Numbered from the stretch's first letter, positions 29,556-42,000 are shown. The stretch: 64,000 nucleotides of DNA from Symsagittifera roscoffensis (GCF_963678635.1 NC_087068.1:49187724-49251723), one strand, 5' to 3'. Translations and numbers: made by a program. Notes: generated by a model not told the origin, from the sequence alone.

Positions 29556-30020
29556 CTTGTTTAGAAACAATTTCCCTTATTTTGCTGTTTTAGAGAAAAT
29601 TAATTTTCTTTGTTTGCTGAGTAGTCAATTCAAGAGAATAGAAGATGCCACCTTCCTAAATCTGCCCCTTAATCATTTGCGAAGTTTGACTATCATTATG
29701 AAAAAAAATTTGCGATCGTTTCTTTCAGAAATGCACAGATATTCATAGAAAGTGGGCATTTATAATTCATATGGTTGAAAGTTTGAAGCGAGTTTCATAT
29801 AAATAGAATCAATCACATTTTTTTAAATTCATTCTTTTGTATGCATTGGTCAAACCGCAATTGAACACAAGAATAGCTGGTTAATGTGCAATTAGCACAT
29901 CATGTTCCGACCATAGTCTTGAAAAAAAAATGTTTTCTCAAGTTAATGTCGTCTTGTTTGGAAATAATTTCCCTAAATTTACTGTTTTAGAGACAAAATA
30001 AATTTCTTGATTTGCTGTCT
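29556..30020. repeat. Isolated partial copy of the 1.1-kb tandem unit, with a flanking direct repeat
   Basis: From 29625 the text tcaattcaagagaatagaag...gatgccaccttcc matches the array units further right. It carries the same right-hand end as the last array unit (gaacacaagaatagctggtt at about 29863 and about 35168). A 65-nt direct repeat (cttgtttagaaacaatttcc / cttgtttggaaataatttcc) flanks this copy at 29556 and 29951. Confidence 0.65.
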
Positions 30021-30699
30021 TTAATTCACTGATGAGACGCAAAACTTTCTCATTGATATATAATGAATTACAAAAAATTGAAAAATCAAATAAGTATTGA
30101 TTTCAAAATAAAAAATCAAAAACAATTTCAATGTTAAAATCACAGAAAACACAAAAGTTTACTCGCAAAACCAGTCCATTTGCCCTTTCCAGGCTTAAAA
30201 AATTGCGTTATCACAACCAATTTGGGGCGCTCGCAATATCACAAGACGGAAAAAAGGAACTGAGAATCTGAGTTTGTTCTGAAAAATGTTTTGACAGAAT
30301 AAAAAATAGATTAATGTTTTTGGGTTTAGTTGTATCCAAACCAATTTGAGGAAAAACCCAACAAAGTCTCTTCTTGAGTTCAACGAAAAAATCTAAAAAC
30401 AATAGTTTGACTACTATACTAAATTTTAGTTAGGGCAGCGTAGCACAACGTTTTTGCATCAACGCATTACACTTTTTGCTTAATAAAAACACAAAATATA
30501 AAGTACGCACCAAAAAAATTCAGTTTGGGTAACTGCTTACAGTTTATGAGTCTGTTTGTTGCTCATATATTTTTTTTTCCTGATGGCGAGACTCTTTTAT
30601 TTGCACCTCTTCTGCTTTTGTTAACCTCACCATTTTTTTCTCAACCTCAACCTCAAATGAAAGAACAAAAGAAGATCATAGGGAGCGTCTTTCTTGCGA

Positions 30700-33600
30700 A
30701 ATCCGCTTACAATTCACAAAATACACAAATTGACCTCGTAATGGAAAACAAAAAGAATAAAACTAAAACACACCCGAGTACAAAATTTCTCCCCATTTTC
30801 AATGGTAGGAACAATCCTTCACTCTACTTAAAAGCTATTGTAGACGACCGGAATTATTTAACATATTTTTATGGCTTTACTCATTGCTGTTCGTATCAGC
30901 GCAACACCCTCACTCCTTTCATTGCTTTATCTACAACTAAAGACGGGAAGTTTTGATACTATTATGGGTAAATCTGACCGGTTTGATAGATAAATTAAGA
31001 CCAAAACCTTCCGAAACCATTCAAAGATGCAAAAATGTCTAAATGAACTGAACCAAATTGGTTTTTTGGCATTGAAATTGATTTTTCCACTACACTCGGA
31101 ACTCATTTAGAACCAAGTTTGTTGAGATTTTGATTGTTTTCAGACTTAAAGGATTATATAAAATAAGTAATAATTAATTAGTCTACAGGTTATGATAAAT
31201 GCGGTTTTTTTCGTCAACGAATGCAATTTTTTATTGCATTTATTGTAAAAATTAGAAAACAATCAAGTAGTTTTTTGTTGAATTTTTAACTAAAGTCGGT
31301 CGGAAGAAAATTGAATAGATTTGAGTTCAATTGTTTTTAACCAAATCGACCTCAGCATTCTTAATAATCATTTTTTAAAATCAATTTTAACTTTTTGGAT
31401 TTGTTTTAAGCGAAGGTTTTTGCCCGGCAAAGTATTCGCGCCAGAAAGGTTTTATTTCCTTTCAAGTTTCATTTCAAGTGTCAAGGCAAATTTTGTCTTT
31501 GTTTCTCCTCGAGGTCAACCGACTGTTTGCTCTCAAGTTTTCTATTTATTTACAAAATGAGTACCAAAAGATTGTGAGGGGTCAATTCAAGAGAATAGAA
31601 TATGCCCCCTCCCTAAACCTGCCCCTTCATAATTTGCGAATTTTGAATATCATATTGAAAAAAAGAATTTGCGATCATTTTGTTTCAGAAAGGCAGAGAT
31701 GATCTTTGAAAGTGGGCATTTACAATTCATATGGTTGAAAATTTGAAGCGAGTTTCATTTAAAAAAAATCAGTCACAATTTATTCAATTCATTCTTTTGT
31801 ATGCATTTCTTCAATTCACAAAAAAACACAAATTGACCTCGTAATGGGAAAACAAAAAGAAAAAAAATAAAACACACCCGAATACAAAAATCCTCCCCAT
31901 TTTTACTAGTCGGAACAATCACTCACTCTACTTAAGAGCTACCATATGCGACCGAAATTATTTTACATATTTTATACCTTCACTCATTGCTGTTTGTATC
32001 AGCGCAACATCTTCACTCTTTTAAATGCTTTATCTACAATTAAAGACGTGAAATTTCGATACTATTATGAATAAATCTGACCGGTTTGATAAATAAATTA
32101 AGACCAAAATCTTCCGAAACCTTCCAATGATGCAAAAAAGTCTAAATAAAATGAACCAAATTGGTTTTTTGGCATTGAAAATTATTTTTCTACTACACTC
32201 GGAACTCATTTAGAGCCAAGTTTGTTGAGATTTTGATTGTTTTCAAACCTAAAGGATTATAAAAAATAATTAATAATTAATTAGTCTAAAGGTTATGATA
32301 AATGCGGTTTTCTTCGTCAACGAATGCAATTTTTTATTGCATTTATTGTAAAGTTTAGAATACGAAATAATAATTTTTTTTTGAATTTTTAACTACAGTC
32401 GGTCGGAAGAAAATTAAATAGATTCGAGTTCAATTGTTTTTAATCAAATCGACCTCAGCATTCTTAATAATCAACTCTTTTAAGTCAATTTTAATTTTTT
32501 GAATTTGTTTTAAGCGAAAGTTTTTGGCCCGGCAAAATATTTGCCAGAAAAATTCTGGCCAGAAAAGTTTTATTTCCTTTCAAATTTCATTTCAAGTGTC
32601 AACTCAAATTTTGTCTTTGTTTTTTGCTCGAGGTCAACCGAATGTTCGCTCTCATGTTTTCTTTTTAATTATAAAATGAGTACCAAAAGATTGTGAGTGG
32701 TCAATTCAAGAGAATAGAAGATGCCACCTTCCTAAATCTGCCCCTTCATCATTTGCGAAATTTGACTATCATTATGAAAAAAAAATTCGCGATCGTTTCT
32801 TTCACAAATGCAGAGATATTCATAGAAAGTGGGCATTTATAAATCATATGGTTGAAAGTTTGAAGCGAGTTTCATATAAATAGAATCAATCACATTTTTT
32901 TTAATTCATTCTTTTTCACAACTCACAATTCACAAAATACACAAATTGACCTCGTAATGGGAAAACAAAAAGAAAAAAACTAAAACACACCCGAGTACAA
33001 AATTCCTCCTCATTTTCAATGGTAGGAACAATCACTCACTCTACTTAAAAGCTATTGTAGACGACCGAAATTATTTTACATATTTTATGGCTTTACTCAT
33101 TGCTGTTTGTATCAGCGCAACATCCTCACTCCTTTCATTGCTTTATCTACAAATAAAGACGGGAAATTTTGATACTTTTATGGTTAAATCTGACCAGTTT
33201 TATAGATAAATTAAGACCGAAACCTTCTGAAACCTTCCAAAGATGCAAAACTGTCTAATTAAACTGGACCAAATTGGTTTTTTGGCATTGAAGTTGATTT
33301 TTCTACTACACTCGGAACTCATTTAAAACTAAGTTTGTTGAGATTTTGATTGTTTTCAAACTTAAAAGATTATAAAAAAATAAGTAATAATTTTGTAGTC
33401 CAAAGGTTATGATAAATGCGGTTTTCTTCGTCAACGAATGCAGTTTTTCATTGCATTTATTGTAAAGCTTAGAAAACGAAATTATATATATATATTTTTT
33501 TTTAATCTAAAGTCGGTTGGAAGAAAATTGAACAGATTTGAGTTCAATTGTTTTTAATCAGATCGACCTCAGCATTCTTAATAATCAAATTTGTTTTATC

Positions 33601-35260
33601 AATTTTAGTTTCTTGGATTTGTTTTAAGCGAAGGTTTTTGGCCCGGCAAAGTATTCGCCAGAAAAATTTTGGCCAGAAAGGTTTTATTTCCATTCAAGTT
33701 TCATTTCAAATGTCAACTCAAATTTTGTCTTTGTTTCTCCTCGAGGTCAACCGACTGTTCGCTCTCAAGTTTTCTATTTATTTACAAAATGACTACCAAA
33801 AGATTGTGAGGGGTGAATTCAAGAGAATGGAATATGCCCCCTCCCTAAACCTGCCCCTTCCTAATTTGCAAATTTTGACTATCATAATGAAAAAAAAATT
33901 TGCGATCGTTTTTTTTCAGAAATGCAGAGATATTCCTTGAAAGTGGGCTATTATAATTCATATGGTTGAAAATTTGAAGCGAGTTTCATCTAAATAAAAT
34001 TAATCATATTTTATTTAATTCAATCTTTTGAATGCATTTCTTACAATTCACAAAATACACAAATTGACCTCGTAATTGGAAAACAAAAAGAAAAAAAACT
34101 AAAACACACCCGAATACAAAAATCCTCTCCATTTTTAATAGTCGGAACAATCACTCACTTTACTTAAAAGCTATCGTAGACGACAGAAATTATTTTACAA
34201 ATTTTTATAGCTTTACCCATTGCTGTTTGTATCAGCGCAACAACTTCACTCCTTTCAATGCTTTATCTACAATTAAAGACGTGAAATTTTGATACTGTTA
34301 TTAATCAACCTGACCGGTTTGATAGATAAATTAAGACTGAAACCTTCCGAAACTTTCCAAAGATGCGAAAGTGTCTCAATAAACTGAACCAAATTGGTTT
34401 TTTGGCATTTAAATTGATTTTTCTACTACACTCTGGAACTCATTTAGAGTCAAGTTTGTTGAGATTTTAATTGTTTTCAGACTTAAAGGATGATTAAAAA
34501 CATTAAATAATAATTAATTAGACTAAAGTTATGATAAATGCAGTTTTCTTTGTCAACGAATGCAATTTTTCATTGCATTTATTGTAAAGTTTAGAAAACG
34601 AAATATTAATTTTTTTTTTGAATTTTTAAGTAAAGTCGGTCGGAAGAAAAGTGAATAGATTTGAGTTCAATTGTATTTAATCAGATCGACCTCAGAGTTC
34701 TTATTAATCAATTTTTTTAAATCAATTTTAATTTTTTGGTTTTTTTAAACGAAGGTTTTTGACCCGACAGAGTATTCGCCAGAAAGTTTTCGGCCAGAAT
34801 GATTTTTCAAGTTTCAGTTCAAGTTTCAACTCAAATTTTGTCTTTGTTTTTCCTCGAGGTCAACCGACTGTTTGCTCTCAAATTTTCTTTTTGTTTTACA
34901 AAATGAGTACCAAAAGATTGTGAGGGGTCAATTCGAGAGAATAGAAGATGCTCCCTTCCTAAATCTGCCCCTTCATCATTTGCGAAATTTGACTATCATT
35001 AAATAAAACAAAATTTTGCGATCGTTTCTTTCAGAAATGCAGAGATATTCATAGAAAGTGGGCATTTATAATTCATATGGTTGAAAGTTTGAAGCGAGTT
35101 TCATATAAACAAAATCAATCACATGTTATTTCATTCATTCTTTTGTATGCATTTTTAAAATCCATATGAACACAAGAATAGCTGGTTACTGTACATAAGT
35201 AGCACATAATGTTCCAACCACAGTCTTAAAAAAAATGTTTTCGCAAGTTAATGTCGTCTT
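30700..35260. repeat. Tandem array of a unit of about 1.1 kb
   Basis: Landmarks recur at a regular spacing. The string tcaattcaagagaatag (with small changes) occurs at 31582, 32701, 33814 and 34928, periods of 1119, 1113 and 1114 nt. A second landmark, ttcacaaaatacacaaattg, occurs near 30711, 32930 and 34049, with a looser version near 31815. The first unit is truncated on the left and the last ends near 35260. Units differ by point changes and small indels, so they diverged after duplication. Frames of 74-143 codons inside (for example 33548-33940) recur with the units and contain no recognisable domain. It is a satellite-like or segmental tandem duplication. Confidence 0.8.
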
Positions 35261-35599
35261 TTTCAGCATGCTGTGATAAAAACTCTGAACAAAATATTAG
35301 AACTAAGCGGATTTGAGATTCATAGTAAAATAGGTCAAATGGGAAGAAAATTTTGATAAAAATTTCAAAACTTTTAGCGGAAATTTTTGAGATTTTCAGT
35401 TTGTGATTCCCCAAATTGCGTTAAATAAAACTCACGGCTTAAATTAAATTTAAATAAACTATTGCAATTAATAACTAATTACTTTACTAATTAGTTCGAA
35501 ATTAGATCAACAATCAAAATTTTCAAACCGGTTTTTCTCGGTACTGTGAAAACTTTTTTGAATTTTGTTTTGTAAATGTTGTTCGAATCACGACTGAAA

Positions 35600-35870
35600 G
35601 GGCCTTAATATGATATATCACTCAACCCTGTTCAATGATTGTTTGTGTTAGCGGAGTTTGTGTGGAAAACAAAAAAGACTGCTCGCTTCCTTTATTCGCT
35701 CGAATTAGGACAAAACATCAAAATCTTCAAAACATCCCAGTCCAATCATTATTTGTGGTACCTGATTTTGCATGGAAAACAAAAAGAAACAAAACTAATA
35801 TGCCCGAATACAAAAATCCTCCACGTTTTTTAAATGTTCGGAACAAAAAACTTCCTGATAATAAGTTGAA
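35600..35870 (+). repeat. Dispersed repeat related to the array unit
   Basis: Contains atatgatatatcactcaacc, tccaatcattatttgtggta and tgcccgaatacaaaaatcct. The last part resembles the acccgaatacaaaaatcctc segment of the tandem units. An inverted copy lies at 56130-56300. Confidence 0.55.
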
Positions 35871-36209
35871 ACATCTCGAGAGAAAACACCAACAAAAATT
35901 TTATGTTTGCACTGGATGAGGCTAATATGCAGCCACAAAAGCATTGAGAATAATTCAACGAGCGGCAGCTAAGACGATAAAATTTGGGTCGACCCCTGTT
36001 AAGCCAAAAACAAAACTGTTGTCAAAAACTTTTTGAGCTTTTAAGTTTGTCTGAAAAAATGAAAGCATATAATATTCAAGAAGGTTAAGAAAATCGGATT
36101 GAAAATCAAAATTAGTCTGAAAACCAACTTTCGGACTAGCTGTGGTCTGAAAATTTTAAATTTGGCTTTTTGGCTTTTGGCTTTTTTGGGCAAATAGACA
36201 AATTTTCAG

Positions 36210-36520
36210 CTTTTTTTGTAAGTAATGAACCCGACGAATCTAGCGCTACTGGAGTGTTGCAGAACGTAAAATCAGACCCCTATTACGAAAATGAACTAAA
36301 AATAGCGAAGATGGTATTGAGAGCTCCGCCTTAAAGCAGACCTCTAACGAATGATGAGCTTACCATCAGAATCAATTAAACTATTGCGATATCTATTTAG
36401 GCGATCAAACCGAGTTTAAAAGAACAATTGCAATATGGGAAAGTTATTCATTATGGCCGTTGACGACAAACATGTGGGACTGAAAGAGGATATTACTGGT
36501 CAAATTAGGAAAGTTTAACT
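36210..36520 (+). pseudogene. Decayed coding-like stretch
   Basis: After attttcag at about 36209 one frame reads protein-like text (SNEPDESSATGV and YYENELKIAKMVLRAPP). It then continues with stops through TNDELTIRIN and SLKEQLQYGKVIHYG. Composition is less AT-rich than the flanks. Several in-frame stops mean it is not a working gene. It may be an eroded exon or transposon gene; the family is not recognised. Confidence 0.25.
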
Positions 36521-36551
36521 TCTGCAGAATAAACCCGAACTAGTCTAGAAA

Positions 36552-36835
36552 CCCCCCCCCCCCCCCTGCTGAACCACATCTCCCTTCCACATGAACCACC
36601 ACCCCACCCTGAAGTCCCTCCCCACCTAAGCGCCCCCACCACACCCCCCCCCCCCCGCCGCCGCCGCCGCCAGAATCAATCCCCCTCCTCCACGGGTTGG
36701 TTCTGGTGGCAGTGGGAGGTGCTGTTCAGGTGGTGGGGGGGGGGGGGGGGGGCGTGGGGGATCGGTGGTTGTTTAGGTGGGGGAAGGGGGTGGTTCAAAT
36801 TCGCAGGTGGGTGGTGGGGTGGTTCAGAAATAACA
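36552..36835. repeat. C-rich to G-rich island with homopolymers
   Basis: A run of about 15 C, about 150 nt of C-rich sequence including a second C run and a GCC microsatellite (36658-36672), then an abrupt switch to G-rich sequence with a run of about 18 G (36735-36752) and further GGTGG/GGGG text. The two halves are roughly self-complementary. Same plan as 22135-22385 and about 46780-47000. Confidence 0.7.
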
Positions 36836-36837
36836 GG

Positions 36838-36985
36838 TTATATTAGATCTGAATAAATATAATTGCATTAATAGTGCTTATTTGCATTTTTAACGCATTT
36901 TTAAGATACAAGCTTAAGATTAAAAAATCTTTTGATATATTTGAAAATAATTCTCAGCTATTTAAATGTACACTATTAGCGGTTT
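36838..36985. repeat. Direct repeat of about 145 nt, copy 1
   Basis: Starts agatctgaataaatataatt and runs through gaaaataattctcagctatt. Copy 2 at 39016-39163 matches over the whole length with scattered changes. Confidence 0.7.
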
Positions 36986-37169
36986 ATGCTGTGAAAAGGT
37001 TCGGGGGTTAAGGGGCAAACGCTGGGGTGAATTAATTTGACTTCATAGTTTTAGATGAGAGGGTTTGACAAGAGGAATTTGTACCAGGATTCAATTGCTA
37101 TTTGGGTATATTTCAATAAAAAACAAATACATGTCCTGAGGCCTCGGCAGTTTTACTTTAATTCTTTTG

Positions 37170-37680
37170 GTAAATAAAAAACGATTGCTGTTGCTTATGT
37201 CCCTCAGCGTTATGAACAACAGAAAATTTCTGAAGGCTTCGACAAAGCATTTTAGAATGACTAGCATCTACTTAAAAAACGTAAAAAAGGGTCATTTAAT
37301 ATTAATTCATCTCTTTAAAAGCAACCAAATAGTCAGATCTTACAAAAAAGCAATAACATCGATAAAGTCTTAGAATGTTTTTAGATCTTCCGCCCCAAAT
37401 AAGACCAAAAAGAGCTTCAGTTTTTTTCAATCCTTTTTCACACCTAAATTTGTCAAATTTCTATTATTTTAACCAATCAAACTGGACCAATTTAATTTCA
37501 GCTTTCAATCATTTGAAATTCAAAAATTCGAGCGGACTAAGTAATACTTACTTTTCGATCCTACTTTTCAATCCCATATTATCATCATCTGCCTCCAAAA
37601 TAATGGATTTTTCAGAAGATATCGAAATTTTGGTGAAATTAATTGTAAATACTGTCCGGATTGTAGACTAAAGCTTACTT
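37170..37680 (+). pseudogene. Possible decayed non-LTR retrotransposon fragment
   Basis: A frame at 37375-37671 contains LKFKNSSGLSNTYFSILLF. This resembles the start of a LINE reverse transcriptase (a leucine-lysine-rich stretch, then SSG-(L/D)-type text ahead of the first RT motif). No catalytic motif follows. The assignment rests on this short similarity alone. Confidence 0.25.
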
Positions 37681-38158
37681 TGATTGTCACCTAGTTATCC
37701 TAATTTTCTATTTTTAGATTGTCGAAATGAGTAAAATTACCTCATTTTTAAATGGACATCTGTCTTTGCTCAATGAACATACTTTGTTCAATTTTCAACA
37801 GCCACCAAAATTTAAATTAGCGTTGGCTTCATAGATTTGAATGATTAAGGTTCATCTTAGCAAAAAAGACAGCCATGAAATTTTTACATTTGTCAGCGAA
37901 AAGTTCGAAAAACGTGTTAAAAGTACAACCATGTGAGGTTTTTAAAGCTGAAAATTGAGAAACGGAATAACCGTTCGAGGAGTAAGAAAAAGATAGAAAA
38001 ACTATCATGTAGTAATAATAGTAGAAAATCAATCACCTCAACGATTTTTAATCATCGGTCGGTTCAAAGCTTTTCTAATAAAAAAAATGGAATCTACCTT
38101 TTTTCTTCAGTCCATCAAGTTGCCGTTATCAAAATAATAGTTCAGATCTACTTAAAAA

Positions 38159-38216
38159 TCTCCCCCCCCCCCTATGGGCTGCATACTTAAAAATCTCCCC
38201 CCCCCTATGGGCTGCA
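38159..38216. repeat. Short tandem duplication with C runs
   Basis: The unit taaaaatctcccccccc with ctatgggctgca is present twice in tandem, with a period of about 35 nt and C runs of different length. Confidence 0.75.
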
Positions 38217-38321
38217 TTCTGATTGGTCGAAAAATATATTTGACAATCTCTCCCCTTTCTTGAAAGGGGTGGAAAGTGTTAAATAGATCCAATCAATCTA
38301 TTAACTTTGGGTTGAGATAGA

Positions 38322-38385
38322 GCAAGACTGCTCGTATCAGAGCAAAGCACTGAATGTTCCGACTGCTCTTTAACTGTTTAAAGGC
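38322..38385. repeat. Fragment of the fold-back MITE end
   Basis: caagactgctcgtatcagag followed by gaatgttccgactgctcttt matches the end of the fold-back family at 18338. Confidence 0.65.
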
Positions 38386-39015
38386 TGCTAATTTCAAATT
38401 TTAAATGCTAAAATTTAAGTCGCATATGAAAGTAATAAAACCAATTAATTTGCCTCAATTCAATTTGGAACGATTTTGCAGTGCGGGATAATTCGCCTCG
38501 CGTCAATAATTTTCATTACCGTTCCAGCTTCAAAACGTATAAAATGCATAAAATGAGCAGCCTAGATAGACTTCTTTCAGCTTGCACCAACAGTAAGTTA
38601 AATTTTTGTGTGCGCGCACGACAGGGTGTGCGTAGGTCCAGGGATCGATTCTCTAAGTGAGCTAAACTTGGTCTCAATATGAAAACAACCTTAAGCATAG
38701 ATATTCCTCACTTCCTTCGAAAGTCGGAACAATAAGTTTTTTTTCTTCAAAAAGGTACAATTGTCAATGCGTTTTGTCTAACTAATCTATTGAAGCAATC
38801 TATTGATCTGACGTTATCTTTACAAATATCTTAATTCAAAATAGAGAACAACGCCCATTTTCTCTTATGAGGGATGCAGTACATTTTTTGAACAAATCAA
38901 GTTCAATCGTCAGTAGAGCTAATTCGAAAAATTCGACTTTGCTTTATAATCACCAAAACCTCTTCCAATCCACAAATACAAGAAACGATTAAGTAGCAGA
39001 AATGATAGGGCTTAT

Positions 39016-39163
39016 CAGATCTGAATAAATATAATTGCATTAATTGTGCTTAGTTGCATTATTAACGGACTTTTAAGATACAGGTTTAAGATTAAAAAGT
39101 TTTTTGATAGGTTTGAAAATAATTCTCAGGTATTTAGAAATGTACACTGTTAGTGGTTTAAGC
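39016..39163. repeat. Direct repeat of about 145 nt, copy 2
   Basis: Starts cagatctgaataaatataat and contains gaaaataattctcaggtatt. It is in the same orientation as the copy at 36838-36985, about 2.2 kb away. Confidence 0.7.
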
Positions 39164-40260
39164 TTTGAATTAGCTTAAAACGTTTTTGTCGAAAAGGTTT
39201 CAAAGTGTTTTAGTAACATTTCCATTAAAAACTGATTACGTGTGGAATTGGGTGGTCCCCAAGGTTGAAAACTTTTGAGGGAATCGCAACTTTCGAAGAC
39301 AGGTCCTGATGCCAATAGTTAAAAACTATTCAACTAAAAAAATTTGTTGTGCGTCAGATTTTAATATAATCAAACCAAATACAAATTACTGGCATATTAT
39401 TTAAAAGGTTATATGCCTTTTTTAAAAGGGTATCACTAATGTTTTTCAATTGATGTACAAACATTAACGAAACAAACATTTCGCCTTAGTCAACAGTACA
39501 TTTTCGAGAGAAATGAAGATCAAGTTGTTTTTCTTGAAAAAAGACAGTGTCGTTTTTGCGATTCTTGCTTTAAAAATGAACTAAAAAAGCTTTAAAAATG
39601 CGCACGGAAAGTTAGACGAAGACGCCTCCAGTAAAAAGTATTATCTCAGCACATTTTCAAGCGTTCATCTCATCTTCTCATGAATAAAGCTCAGAATGAG
39701 AAAAACATATCAAGTAAGATAACTGCAATCCAAAAAAAAACTTGAAAAGTGGTAAAAAAAAACAGACAATACCTAATCAGATATCCGTTCAATGGTGAAA
39801 AAAGCAAAAACGAAAAAGTTAAACAAAGCTTTCTGGAAAACAAAAATTCATCCGGCGAACGACGCAACACAAGGCAATTAAGCCATTATAATATTTAAAA
39901 AATAGTTAGCTGAAAAAAAACAGAGAACACCGACAAAAACACTGGAACTATATCAAATCGGTGTGTAAAATAATTTGAAAAACATGAAAAAACTCAAAAG
40001 GAATTTTAAAAAGCAGTCATGCTCAAAACATGTCTGTTGATTTACGAATCGACATAATTGTCGAATGAGCTACAGAGAACTGTTTCATTGATTTTGTTAT
40101 GAAGTTGTTGTGAAAAAATGAAGTTCCGATTAGATAACGCTTGACAGTACAATTTTTTTTATTTTGCCGAAAGTATTTTTTTAATAAAAAAATAACGCAC
40201 CATTGTCTAAAAATTAAGTCGAGGCAATGAAAATTTCAAACAACGAAGCATACTTTTGCA
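39164..40260. other. No supported feature before the GPCR-like exon
   Basis: A-rich sequence with no frame or repeat that I can support. It may be intron of the gene to which the exon at 40262 belongs. Confidence 0.35.
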
Positions 40261-40261
40261 G

Positions 40262-40498
40262 GTACTTCTATGTGTTGCTGTGATTGTTGTGAACTTCTAT
40301 TGCTTAGTTTGCTTTGTATTTGTCGAAAAATTGAGAGAACTGGACTTCTATTTACTGTTTCTCCAGTGTCTGATTGATCTACTGTCAGCAACAAGCTCAT
40401 CTCTGGTCAAATTTTTCAACTACTCGTGGTGGTATCATGAAGTTTGTTATTATGACTACCTTTACGATGAAGAAAAGTTAGTATTGGTTTGGAGAACT
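40262..40498 (+). CDS. Putative single exon of a rhodopsin-type GPCR (TM1-TM2 to start of TM3)
   Basis: The segment is bounded by an acceptor (acttttgcag at 40252-40261) and a donor (GTAAGA at 40499). It is exactly 237 nt, phase 0 at both ends. The translation begins with a hydrophobic helix containing Asn (VAVIVVNFYCLVCFVFVEKL), as in TM1. A basic turn and a second helix follow with L-x-x-x-D (LLFLQCLIDLL), as at the conserved Asp of TM2. Next comes a loop with Trp-Trp and a Cys (WWYHEVC), as in extracellular loop 1 with the disulfide Cys at the top of TM3. Such receptors sense neuropeptides or other ligands at the plasma membrane. No adjoining exons were found, so this may be an isolated or dead exon. 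Confidence 0.4.
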
Positions 40499-40939
40499 GT
40501 AAGAACATAAATATTTTGAAATTTCGCTTTTCAACCTCCAAAAAGATAAAAAGAATTGTCCCAAGCAAGAATCCAAAAATGAAGGCATTTCAAGTCACTG
40601 CGAAAGTGATGCAAACATTGCTTCGAACATCGAAAATCGTAGACTAAGTTTGTGATAATTTATGTTATTTCTAAGTACAAGTATGCAAAAATATGAACCC
40701 AAGTCGAGATCATCAAATTATTTCTATACTTCCAAAGCCGGTTAAAAGTCATTCCGAGACCGGAAATTCTTGACCTGGATTTTTAAAGTTTCAAACAAAT
40801 TCTAGAATTATTGCATAATGGTCCCGATAGTCTAGAATTTTATGGCGATAGTTTGAAATTCAGTTGCGGGCAGTTTGCTTATATAATCGAGTGATTCTGG
40901 AAATACAGCCGCGCAGTTGGAGCTACATTTTATGTCCAA

Positions 40940-42000
40940 CACAACAAGACTGCTCGTATCAGGGCGAAGCCCTGAATGATCCGACTGCCCTTTAATGTCT
41001 ATGGAGCAGTAATAACATGAAAAAAATAACATTGTAATAAAATAAAATAAAAAAAAAATCTTTAAAACTTGAAATTTTTGTAAGAATCATCTCCCCACAC
41101 GCCATATAAACACAGAGTGATAGATATCACTGATAGTAACCAATCAATTATGGCAAATAAGCTACTTTCAGCCAAATTGGAACAATTTCTGAGACAGATT
41201 AAATCTCTGCTTACGCTTTATTAGCGCAAACTGGCCAAAACGGCAATCTTTAAACCCACATAACTTTACGAAAAATGATCACAGGTAAATTATTTTTTCA
41301 AATTGAAGCTCAGGACAACAATACCTTTCGAATGATTTTTAAAAAACTCAAAAAAGGCTAGTTAAAAATTCGAAAATTCAATACGAGGCCAAACTGTGCA
41401 TTCTGTGCATTGTAAACGGATTCCGCAACATGCCAAAATCAAATTTGTTGCGGAATCCACAACATTGCTACTTTTCTTTGCTGTTTTGGATTCCACAAAC
41501 AAATACTTAAATAATGTACCGCTCAAAATCGCCCCAAAAATAAGCAAATTTTGTTTGCGGATTCCACTTATATTTGCGGATTCCACTAACATTATGCAGA
41601 TTCCACTTTCATTTTGCGGAATTCACTTACAGTTGCGGAATTTAGAAGAACTTGCTATATTTGCTAGCTGCGGAAACCGCAACAAAACAAATGAGCCGAC
41701 AAAACTTACGTTACAGCTATTTGTATGCGGAATCCACGAAACTTTTGAAAGTGGAATCCACTTACTTTTTGGGACAAGTTCAAAGGTTGGTCTCTGGAAT
41801 CCAGGAATATATAAACAAAAAATTGTGCGGTTGTCCAGTGCACAGTTTGGCCTCGTAAGGTTGTCGGAAGGAAGGTAGTCGTAAGGTCTGGCTCGTAAGG
41901 AAGAAAAAAACCACCCCGAGCACAAATGTTTTGTTACTTTCATTTCAAAAATCAGAACAATAATAAATAAGACGAAAAGCTATATTTGAAGAGAAAGTTA
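40940..42000. repeat. Half copy of the fold-back MITE, split by another MITE
   Basis: The arm starts caagactgctcgtatcaggg near 40946 and follows the 18338 copy through cacacgccatataaa, ctgcttacgc, ccacataactttacg and aggctagttaaaaattcg (about 41370). It resumes at about 41900 with accaccccgagcacaaatgt. The interruption is the TA-flanked TIR element at 41384-41855 plus about 42 nt. Confidence 0.75.
41384..41855. mobile_element. TIR element with TA target site (Tc1/mariner-like MITE)
   Basis: Perfect terminal inverted repeats, cgaggccaaactgtgca at the left and tgcacagtttggcctcg at the right, each flanked by TA. TA duplication is the hallmark of Tc1/mariner-type insertion. The interior has tandem gcggattccactta units and an inverted set (gaaagtggaatccactta). 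There is no transposase gene. The 160-codon frame crossing it is a by-product of the repeat. It interrupts a fold-back MITE. Confidence 0.75.

Noticed and set aside
30525-30956. 143-codon frame with a hydrophobic start
   Set aside because: Its second half is the left edge of the 1.1-kb tandem array, and the matching text is broken in other units. Not a conserved gene.
30700-35260. CRISPR-like array
   Set aside because: Units are about 1.1 kb and diverged, not short identical repeats with unique spacers, and the DNA is eukaryotic.
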